From assembly GCA_964415185.1 (NCBI GenBank), contig CAYPZI010000045.1:1-20775 (forward strand): a DNA stretch of 20,775 nt, read 5' to 3'. The position numbers were made by a program, and so were the translations under genes. This document shows positions 14,879-20,775 of this stretch, one piece after another (within the stretch, counting starts at the first letter, position 1; each line of letters opens with the position of its first letter). The stretch is from CAYVBJ01 sp964415185 (GTDB taxonomy: Bacteria > Bacteroidota > Rhodothermia > Balneolales > Balneolaceae). The notes under the pieces are model-generated. The model saw nothing but the letters and a program-made list of their open reading frames with translations. It did not search any database and was not told the origin of the DNA.

Positions 14879-15582
14879 GTGGTCGGAACTTCACGGTTCA
14901 AACCATAGCCAAGGCCCCTGTAGGTTTTAATTATTTCCGAGGCTTCTCCAAGTTTGAGTCTCAGGTTTTTGATATGTACATCTACTGTCCTGTCAAATAC
15001 AAATTTATCCTCGTCACCAATATGTTCTAAAATTACCTGCCGGCTATACACCCGTTTCGGATTTTGAAAAAAAAGTTTGATCAGTGTAAATTCGGTTGAT
15101 GTAAGCTCAATTCGTTCTCCGTTATGGTATAATTCTTTTCCGTCAACATCGAGATATAAATTACCATACTGAAGCCAATTGCTTTTTTTAGGATCCTGCC
15201 TTCTCAGCAAAGCTTCAATGTGAATTTTAACCAGGTTCAGGCTTGCAGGCTTCGATATATAATCATCTGCTCCCAGCTCCAATCCTTCAATTTCATCTTT
15301 TTCCTTGTCTTTGGCAGTGAGAAAAATGACCGGAATATCCTTCATAACCGGGTGCTTCCTGATCCGTCTGCAGATCTCTTTTCCATCGATATGCGGAACC
15401 ATAATATCGAGCACTGCAAGGTGAATATCTGTTGCGTGTCGGTTGATATATTCAAGTGCCTGTTTTCCATTGTATGCTGTCAGAACATTAAAATTGTTCA
15501 TCTCAAGAAAATTGGATAGCATATTTGCCGACTCCTTCTCATCTTCAACAAGCAGAATGGTATGATTGGGTTTGAATGACAT
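14875..15582 (-). CDS. OmpR/PhoB-family response regulator
   Basis: Regulator of 235 residues. The receiver domain (1-~120) has acidic pocket VEDE, phospho-acceptor Asp59 in AVLDIMVP, switch Thr89 in FLTAKD and Lys111 in YISKPAS. The C-terminal winged helix (~135-232) ends with DRTVDVHIKNLRLKL and TYRGLGYGLN, the recognition-helix and wing signatures of Trans_reg_C. It should bind direct repeats at target promoters after phosphorylation by the kinase encoded immediately downstream (4-nt overlap). It is the first gene of the pair, divergent from the SDR gene with a 199-base gap. Confidence 0.95.
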   Translation of the reverse strand: MSFKPNHTILLVEDEKESANMLSNFLEMNNFNVLTAYNGKQALEYINRHATDIHLAVLDIMVPHIDGKEICRRIRKHPVMKDIPVIFLTAKDKEKDEIEGLELGADDYISKPASLNLVKIHIEALLRRQDPKKSNWLQYGNLYLDVDGKELYHNGERIELTSTEFTLIKLFFQNPKRVYSRQVILEHIGDEDKFVFDRTVDVHIKNLRLKLGEASEIIKTYRGLGYGLNREVPTT

Positions 15583-15667
15583 TTTTCAGTAGCAATTAAT
15601 TAACCAAAAGGCCAGATAGTTCCCTGTTTTGTTTGCAATTTTTTAAAAAGTAAAATGATAAAGTATA

Positions 15668-15706
15668 TTGACTGTTTGTGAATTCAAAAAATAAAATATC
15701 GATATT
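15668..15706 (+). promoter_or_regulatory. Candidate promoter with overlapping palindrome upstream of the SDR gene
   Basis: TTGACT (15668-15673), an 18-bp spacer and TAAAAT (15692-15697) form a plausible sigma70-type promoter reading towards the SDR gene, with ~75 bases of leader. A perfect 12-bp palindrome AATATCGATATT (15695-15706) overlaps the -10 and start region. The gap is also upstream of the divergent response regulator, so an autoregulatory site is possible. Confidence 0.35.
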
Positions 15707-15781
15707 CCTACTTTAGTCGCAGACTCGAGATAATATATTTAAAACGATTTAAGATATTCTTTAACAAACTAACTTTAGAAA

Positions 15782-16576
15782 ATGCCTCTGCAAAAACAGG
15801 TAGTCTGGATTACAGGAGCCTCATCCGGAATTGGCGAAGCCCTTGCCTATGCCTATTCTGAAAAAGGCGTGAACCTAATTTTATCAGCAAGACGGGTTAA
15901 GGAACTTGAACGGGTTCGTGAAAATTGTGAAGTGAATGATAATGAAGTTAAAATACTACCCCTTGATTTGAGTGAAACTGATGAGATGGCTGTAAAAACC
16001 GGGCTTGCAATCCGCATGTTCGGGCGGATTGATGTATTGGTCAACAATGGAGGCGTCAGTCAGCAAGCCTATGCTGTTGAGTGTACGATGGAATCGGTGC
16101 GTCGTATTATGGAAATTAATTTCTTTGGAACCATTGCCCTGACCAAAGCCCTGTTGCCTCATTTCATCGAAAACAAAAGCGGTCATATCGTAGTGATCAG
16201 CAGTGTTATGGGCAAAATCGGGACAAAACACCGTTCAACCTATGCCGCTTCAAAACACGCCCTGCACGGCTGGTTTGACTGCCTTAGGCTGGAAGTACAT
16301 CAATATAACATTGATGTGTCGCTTGTATGTCCCGGCTATGTAAAAACCAATGTCAGTAAAAATGCCTTGACGGCAGATGGGGAAAAGAAGAACGAAATGT
16401 CTGATGCTCATAAAAAAGCGATGAGCCCGAACCAATTTGCCCAAAAACTCTTGCCAAAACTGGCTAAAAGAAAAAACGAGATCTACGTTGGGGGCATTGA
16501 AATAATTGCCATCTATTTGAAAAGATTTCTCCCGGGCCTGCTGAAAAAACTTTTGCTTAGGGCAAAAGCGACTTGA
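15782..16576 (+). CDS. Classical short-chain dehydrogenase/reductase (DHRS7-like)
   Basis: NAD(P)-dependent oxidoreductase of 264 residues. The cofactor loop is TGASSGIGEA (11-20), and SARR after the second strand suggests NADP preference. NNGG (88-91), Asn113, Ser140/141, and YAASK (Tyr154, Lys158) complete the catalytic tetrad. PGYVKTNVS follows. The C-terminal ~50 residues are basic with a hydrophobic segment (IIAIYLKRFLPGLLKKLLL), suggesting membrane association. This resembles the DHRS7/YqjQ-like subgroup that acts on lipophilic carbonyl substrates, but the substrate is not determinable here. It is a single gene, convergent with the DUF58 gene 44 bases downstream. Confidence 0.9.
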   Translation: MPLQKQVVWITGASSGIGEALAYAYSEKGVNLILSARRVKELERVRENCEVNDNEVKILPLDLSETDEMAVKTGLAIRMFGRIDVLVNNGGVSQQAYAVECTMESVRRIMEINFFGTIALTKALLPHFIENKSGHIVVISSVMGKIGTKHRSTYAASKHALHGWFDCLRLEVHQYNIDVSLVCPGYVKTNVSKNALTADGEKKNEMSDAHKKAMSPNQFAQKLLPKLAKRKNEIYVGGIEIIAIYLKRFLPGLLKKLLLRAKAT

Positions 16577-16620
16577 CCTTCAATATTTATCAATAAATTT
16601 TGCTGAGGATATAAATCCGA

Positions 16621-17541
16621 TCAGCCAAGTCTCTTTCTCTTATTCAGGTATGCAAGCAGGGCAAGGTCAAAAGGGCTTAGCGTATCAATTTCTACAAAAT
16701 CAACATTGGCATTTGAGCAGGCCAGTTTAAATTTTTTCGTATACTCCTCGATTTTGGATTTGTAGTCCTTGCGCACCTGCGCGGGCATAAGTTCAATTTC
16801 GCTCCCTGTCTCCATATCTTCAAACAGAAATTTGCCATCCGGAAAATCAAGCTCGCGTTCGCTTTTGTGTTCCAAAACATTAAATAACAGAACTTCATGT
16901 TTTTGATGACGCAGATGCTTTAATGCCGATATCAAATCGTCATGGCCCGAAACATTCTCAAAAAGATCGGTTAGAATAATTACAAGGCTTCTCTTTTTCA
17001 GGTTTTCTGCCAGCTTGTGAATGGCATTAGCCGAAGCCGAAACCCTTCGCCCGGGATTTTCAATATCCTGCTCGTCCAGAATGTTTTCCAGATTTCCAAA
17101 AAGATGCCTCAAGTGGCTATATGATGATTTCGCTGGAAAAAACTCGTTGATGTCCCTGTCGAAAGTAATCAAACCGGTTGCATCGCGCTGCTTGTTCATC
17201 ATATACATCAAAGCCGAGGCGTAATGAATTGCATATCTCAGTTTTGACCAATCGGCAAAATATTTGAAGTTCATCGAACTGCTGGTATCCAGCAAGATAT
17301 ATCCGCGAAGGTTGGTTTCGGCTTCATATTGCTTCACATAAAATCGCTCCCGTTTGCCGTACACTTTCCAGTCGATGTGTTTGAAATCATCCCCGGCATT
17401 GTAGGGCCTGTGCTCTGCAAATTCCACACTGAAACCATGATAAGGGCTGCGGTGAAGGCCGGCTATAAAACCCTCTACAATGGTACGCGCTTTCAGCTCA
17501 AGAGGTGCAATTTGAGTAAGAATGTCAGGGTTTAGCAGCAT
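16621..17541 (-). CDS. DUF58 domain protein (VWA-like, MoxR-associated type)
   Basis: I use the ATG at 17541, giving 306 residues. It begins LLNPDILTQ, where DUF58 families normally begin; the frame also has an ATG at 17574 that adds 11 unconserved residues. Signature blocks are RSPYHGFSVEFAEHRPY, DDFKHIDWKVYG, and ILLDTSSSMNF, a VWA-like DxSxS metal site. DUF58 proteins are usually encoded beside a MoxR AAA+ ATPase and Bat-type VWA proteins and are thought to act in complex assembly or envelope stress. Neither partner is adjacent; another VWA gene lies ~12 kb away. There is no signal peptide or membrane helix, so the protein is cytosolic. Divergent from the DUF1569-like gene. Confidence 0.87.
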   Translation of the reverse strand: MLLNPDILTQIAPLELKARTIVEGFIAGLHRSPYHGFSVEFAEHRPYNAGDDFKHIDWKVYGKRERFYVKQYEAETNLRGYILLDTSSSMNFKYFADWSKLRYAIHYASALMYMMNKQRDATGLITFDRDINEFFPAKSSYSHLRHLFGNLENILDEQDIENPGRRVSASANAIHKLAENLKKRSLVIILTDLFENVSGHDDLISALKHLRHQKHEVLLFNVLEHKSERELDFPDGKFLFEDMETGSEIELMPAQVRKDYKSKIEEYTKKFKLACSNANVDFVEIDTLSPFDLALLAYLNKRKRLG

Positions 17542-17656
17542 GAAAAGTAATTTTATTTGAAAATGATATAACAATAATTCACCTGTTTCATTGCATAATA
17601 ATGAAAATCACCGAATATTAATGCCAATCACTTAACAATGTATTTCCCAACCTATT

Positions 17657-18160
17657 ATGAAATCACTAAAAATACCCTTTGATGTAAATGACACTAAACT
17701 GCTTGATCAATTTTTAAATGAAAAGGTTTTTGAAGCCATCGACATGCTTGAAGAAGATATGGAGCCGCGGTGGGGAGAAATGGATGCAAGGGAAATGCTT
17801 GAACACCTGATTAACTCTTTTCAAATATCAAACGGAAAACTGGATGTACCGTGTTTAACTCCAAAAGATAAAAGAGATAAACTGCAGCAGTTTTTAAAAT
17901 TGAACAAAAAGATGCCTAAAGAATTTAAAAATCCGTTGGATGATCAGAAACCTGAAGAGTATCAATATTCTTCATTTAACGAAGCCCAAAATGTTTTAAA
18001 AAAGGAAATCGAAGATTTTCAGGCCTATTTCAGGAAAAATCCTGATAAAAAAGTTACCAATCCTACGTTCGGCAAAATCGGGTACGATTTATGGAAAAAA
18101 TTTCACTTTAAGCACTGCTGCCACCATTTGTCTCAATTCGGAGTCATTGATGAACCTTAA
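17657..18160 (+). CDS. DUF1569/DinB-like helical-bundle protein
   Basis: Protein of 167 residues, mainly charged helices. PRWGEMDAREMLEHL resembles the PxWGxMxxxQMLxHL signature of DUF1569, a member of the DinB/YfiT superfamily. The probable metal triad is His50 with His153 and His157 from a C-terminal HxxxH (FKHCCHHLSQFG). The superfamily comprises metal-binding four-helix bundles, some acting as thiol-dependent transferases, but no substrate can be assigned. Cys154 and Cys155 lie inside the HxxxH. A single gene; repeat copy 2 begins 6 bases after the stop. Confidence 0.75.
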   Translation: MKSLKIPFDVNDTKLLDQFLNEKVFEAIDMLEEDMEPRWGEMDAREMLEHLINSFQISNGKLDVPCLTPKDKRDKLQQFLKLNKKMPKEFKNPLDDQKPEEYQYSSFNEAQNVLKKEIEDFQAYFRKNPDKKVTNPTFGKIGYDLWKKFHFKHCCHHLSQFGVIDEP

Positions 18161-18482
18161 TTACTGACCTCCTGACTCCATAAAAAAACGGGGGTTGCAT
18201 AAATTACGTCGTAAAACAGGAAATCGTGTTTTGTTCGTTGTCAGTTGTCTGTTGATTTCAAGCCAGCCACGAACAACAAACCACACATAACGAACCAGTG
18301 AACCCGCTACAATTCTAATGCAGCTAAAAATCGCAACTTGAGCTTTTATGTTAAGTCAGGAGTCCTAAATTATAAATCCTTAAGCAGGATTGCCTTTCAG
18401 TCTGTATATTGAAAATATAACAACCCGGCAATGTTTCTCTTCAATTAATAATTTTTTTATACACATCAAAACTTAAGCAGCC
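18161..18482. other. Gene-free gap before the phosphofructokinase gene
   Basis: A 322-base gap dominated by repeat copy 2 (18166-18365). After it comes a 6-bp hairpin AATCCT/AGGATT (18375-18391, 5-base loop), then an AT-rich stretch to the ATG at 18483 that must carry the promoter. No hexamers there were convincing. Confidence 0.55.
18166..18365 (+). repeat. Dispersed ~190-bp intergenic repeat, copy 2, with terminal inverted repeats
   Basis: Homologous by eye to 2374-2558 in the same orientation. The ends are imperfect inverted repeats: CTCCTGACT (18169-18177) pairs exactly with AGTCAGGAG (18354-18362). The match continues inward, with CCATAAAA on the left facing the complement of TTTTATG on the right. 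An inner pair, TTGTTCGT (18231-18238) and ACGAACAA (18269-18276), would extend a long hairpin. The form resembles a MITE or a REP-like hairpin element. No coding capacity is seen. Confidence 0.6.
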
Positions 18483-19688
18483 ATGGCAAATGTAAAGAAG
18501 ATTAAAGGAGTAATCGGAATTCTCACCGGCGGCGGGGATGTTCCCGGCCTGAATCCGGCTATACGTGCGGTCACCATACGGGCACGAATTGAAGGGTATA
18601 AAGTTATTGGTATCCGGCGCGGGTGGGCAGGTGCCATTGATATCATCCGTGATAAAAAAGCGGATAACAGCAATAATTTTATTGAACTGACTGAAAATAT
18701 TGTAAACCGGGCAGGACGAACAGGAGGCACATTTATTCACACTTCGCGTACGAACCCGGGCAAGGTAAAAAAGGAAAATGTACCCGAGCACCTGAAAGAT
18801 GCCTATAACGACGACATAAATGACCTTACCCCCGAAGTTCTGAAAAATCTTGAATTTCTGAATATTGATTATCTGGTTCCCATCGGAGGCGACGATACAC
18901 TCAGTTACGGTGTTCATCTTCATACCCAGGGCGTTAAAGTAGTAGCCATCCCCAAAACCATGGATAATGATGTTCCCGGTTCGGACTACTGTATAGGGTT
19001 CAGCACGTGTGTAACCCGTACCATCTCAATTGCCAATAACCTCCGGACTTCAGCCGGGTCGCATGAACGTTTTTTGGTGATGGAGGTATTCGGTCGTTAC
19101 GCAGGTTTTACGGCCATGCTGCCCACTATGGCGGGCGCAGCCAATCGTTGTGTTATACCCGAGTATAAATTTGAGATAGAAAACCTGACCGAACTTCTTG
19201 TTTACGACCGGAAGCAAAACCCAAGTAATTACTCAATGGTTCTTGTCTCGGAGGGAGCTATGTTTGAGGGTGGTGAAATGGTTTTCAAGGACTCCACAAC
19301 CGATGCTTATGGTCATAAAAAGCTTGGCGGTATTGGAGACCTGGTATCTGAAGAGCTAAAAGAACGCTCTGCTAAATACAACAACGGCAAAAAAATTAAT
19401 ACCATTAACCAGAAGCTCGGATACATGGTGCGAGGCGGAGATCCGGATGCCATTGATTCAATCGTTCCGATGGCTTACGGAAACCTCGCACTCGACCTGA
19501 TTCTCGATAACATCCACGGCAGGCTGGTGGTTCTCAAAAACGGCAGGTATGATAATATCCCGATCGGAATTGTGACAAGCCAGAAAAAACTGGTAAACAT
19601 CAAAAAACACTACAATACCGAACGCCTCCGTCCATTTTACAAACGGTTTGAGATGCAGCCGCTCTTTATTATGACGAGTGAGGGGTAA
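18483..19688 (+). CDS. pfp: 6-phosphofructokinase, predicted PPi-dependent type
   Basis: Phosphofructokinase of 401 residues, longer than the ~320 of E. coli PfkA and typical of group III (mixed-substrate) enzymes. Marks are GILTGGGDVPGLNPAIR (phosphate loop), GGDDTLSYG (135-143), PKTMDND (157-163) with catalytic Asp161, and MEVFGRYAG for fructose-6-phosphate. The two specificity sites correspond to E. coli Gly104 and Gly124. Here they are Asp138 and Lys158, the combination associated with pyrophosphate as phosphoryl donor. That would make the step reversible, serving glycolysis and gluconeogenesis. ATP use cannot be excluded from sequence alone. It is a single gene. Confidence 0.93.
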   Translation: MANVKKIKGVIGILTGGGDVPGLNPAIRAVTIRARIEGYKVIGIRRGWAGAIDIIRDKKADNSNNFIELTENIVNRAGRTGGTFIHTSRTNPGKVKKENVPEHLKDAYNDDINDLTPEVLKNLEFLNIDYLVPIGGDDTLSYGVHLHTQGVKVVAIPKTMDNDVPGSDYCIGFSTCVTRTISIANNLRTSAGSHERFLVMEVFGRYAGFTAMLPTMAGAANRCVIPEYKFEIENLTELLVYDRKQNPSNYSMVLVSEGAMFEGGEMVFKDSTTDAYGHKKLGGIGDLVSEELKERSAKYNNGKKINTINQKLGYMVRGGDPDAIDSIVPMAYGNLALDLILDNIHGRLVVLKNGRYDNIPIGIVTSQKKLVNIKKHYNTERLRPFYKRFEMQPLFIMTSEG

Positions 19689-20111
19689 AAAAGTGAAAAC
19701 GCAAAACGGAAAAGTGAAAAGTTGAACAAAGTGCTCTTAGTTTGGTGATTTCCTCCGAACGGATTCGGCGAAATACCGATTTTTTCGGGATGAAAAGTTT
19801 AGACTACGAGATTACTGTGTTGTTAATCAAAACCTGTCAGATTTCAATACAAATTTGAACATTGACTTAACACGATTCAACGGTTAAAAATTGTACCCTC
19901 GCCACCGGACTCTGTTAGATCAAAAAAACAGGCTGAAAGGTTGAAAAAGTAATTAAGGCCACCTATAAAGTTTTAATGCAAGACAATAATTCCTAAAATT
20001 TTAGAATCCCTTGATATGTAATGATTTGCAATTTCACATTTTCGATTCATCAACATTCTGTTATTTTACAGCAAAAAATTATCGGGAATCATGAACAGAA
20101 TCAGACAGTGA
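19689..20111. other. Gene-free gap between phosphofructokinase and hsdM
   Basis: A 423-base non-coding, A-rich region. AAAAGTGAAAA occurs at 19689-19699 and again at 19710-19720, 21 bases apart. Two small stems follow: CCGAA/TTCGG (19755-19768) and CCGA/TCGG (19776-19788, T-rich loop), which might act as a weak terminator. On the minus strand, ~19855-19915 shows limited similarity to the 3' part of the dispersed repeat. A six-residue frame (20091-20111) ends directly against the hsdM ATG. Confidence 0.5.
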
Positions 20112-20775
20112 ATGGGTACAGATCTAAAACAGCTCGAACAACGCCTTTGGAGTGCAGCCGATAACCTTCGGGCTAACTCTTCTCTCAGCTCATACGAATA
20201 CTCAACTCCGGTCCTGGGTGTCATCTTTTTACGCTACGCCTGGAGCCGGTTTAAGCCGGTACATGATGAGCTTTCGAAGCAGTCCACCGGCAGACGGACA
20301 ATCGGGCCCGATGATTATAAAGCCGAAGGGGTGATGTACCTGCCGGAAGAAGCCTGGTATGAGCATCTGCTGCAACTTCCGGAGAATGAGGATATCGGTA
20401 AGGCAATTAACAATGCGATGGAAGCAATCGAAAAGACCAATCCCGAGCTGGCTGATGTGCTGCCCAAAGAGTACAAGCGATTTGATGACCAGACTCTGAA
20501 AGACCTGCTCAAAACCTTTTCCAATATCCCGGTGGACATTGGAGGGGATGTGTTTGGGAAAATCTATGAATATTTCCTGGGAAAATTCGCAATGAGTGAA
20601 GGACAAAAAGGCGGAGAGTTTTTTACTCCTACTTCCCTGGTGCAGCTCATTGTTGAAATTATTGAACCATTTGGAGGTAAAATATTAGACAAGGCAAGTG
20701 GATCGGGTGGTATGTTTGTGCAGAGTGCAAAGTTCAGGAAACGGCACAGAAAACAAAACGGCAGTGTGCTCTCCA
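20112..20775 (+). CDS. hsdM: Type I restriction-modification methylase subunit HsdM (N-terminal part, cut by window edge)
   Basis: A frame open from the ATG at 20112 to the end of the window (~221 codons). It begins MGTDLKQLEQRLWSAADNLR, typical of the HsdM N-terminal helical domain (PF12161), which fills ~1-145. The methylase domain (PF02384) starts at KIYEYFLGKFAMSEGQKGGE, followed by FFTPTSLVQLIVEII. SAM-binding motif I reads LDKASGSGGMFVQSA (from Asp193), where the family norm is DPACGSGGMF, so Pro and Cys are replaced by Lys and Ser. The product would methylate adenine in a bipartite site with HsdS; hsdS and hsdR presumably follow beyond the edge. The TGA of a 6-residue frame abuts the ATG. 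This gene is absent from closed-ORF lists because it has no stop inside the window. Confidence 0.9.
   Translation, partial: MGTDLKQLEQRLWSAADNLRANSSLSSYEYSTPVLGVIFLRYAWSRFKPVHDELSKQSTGRRTIGPDDYKAEGVMYLPEEAWYEHLLQLPENEDIGKAINNAMEAIEKTNPELADVLPKEYKRFDDQTLKDLLKTFSNIPVDIGGDVFGKIYEYFLGKFAMSEGQKGGEFFTPTSLVQLIVEIIEPFGGKILDKASGSGGMFVQSAKFRKRHRKQNGSVLS

Noticed and set aside
18375..18391. AATCCT/AGGATT hairpin considered as a terminator or riboswitch piece
   Set aside because: A 6-bp AT-rich stem without a U-tract or conserved RNA motif; likely chance.
19755..19788. Two small stems considered as a rho-independent terminator for the phosphofructokinase gene
   Set aside because: The stems are only 4-5 bp, and the T-run is in the loop rather than after the stem; too weak to call.
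20152..20606. Short frames on both strands at the right edge
   Set aside because: They are shadows of the hsdM reading frame that starts at 20112 and runs off the window.

Overview
The window looks like chromosome from a Bacteroidota/Balneolota-type marine bacterium, most like Balneolaceae. This is inferred from gene content and style, with moderate confidence. Base composition is moderately AT-rich. Start codons mostly lack a strong Shine-Dalgarno sequence. Three sensor kinases are present, and two have no adjacent response regulator. The phosphofructokinase carries PPi-type signatures, and intergenic gaps hold dispersed repeats. No rRNA, tRNA, CRISPR, transposase or phage gene was seen.

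Layout. 174-2330 (+) is a secreted-N-terminus TPR histidine kinase. 2331-2700 is a gap holding copy 1 of a ~190-bp repeat. 2701-6191 (-) holds an orphan HsdR-N-type nuclease-fold protein, a VWA protein and an atypical SDR/epimerase; a cluster of 27-bp repeats built of 9-bp units lies between the last two. 6346-7701 (+) is a succinate-semialdehyde-type aldehyde dehydrogenase. 7689-12475 (-) is the haem block, transcribed hemH > hemA > hemC > CNBD histidine kinase, with 4-nt ATGA overlaps between the three hem genes and a 31-nt gap before the kinase. 12856-13476 (+) is an unusual aquaporin, convergent with an OmpR-type two-component pair (13481-15582, -). 15782-16576 (+) is a classical SDR, 16621-17541 (-) a DUF58 protein, 17657-18160 (+) a DUF1569/DinB-like protein, 18483-19688 (+) a predicted PPi-type phosphofructokinase. 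From 20112 (+) a type I methylase gene hsdM runs off the right edge.

How the genes work together. The clearest functional unit is the haem operon. It makes glutamate-1-semialdehyde (HemA), builds hydroxymethylbilane (HemC), and inserts iron into porphyrin (HemH); the middle steps must be encoded elsewhere. HemH carries an internal five-cysteine insert like that of the [2Fe-2S] ferrochelatase class, a perfect 16-bp palindrome lies upstream of hemH, and a soluble kinase with a degenerate cyclic-nucleotide fold follows hemC. Together these could form an iron, redox or porphyrin-responsive module, which is inference. The aquaporin lacks the near-universal selectivity-filter arginine and has an inverted repeat in its leader. 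The remaining genes look like ordinary chromosomal housekeeping or accessory genes.
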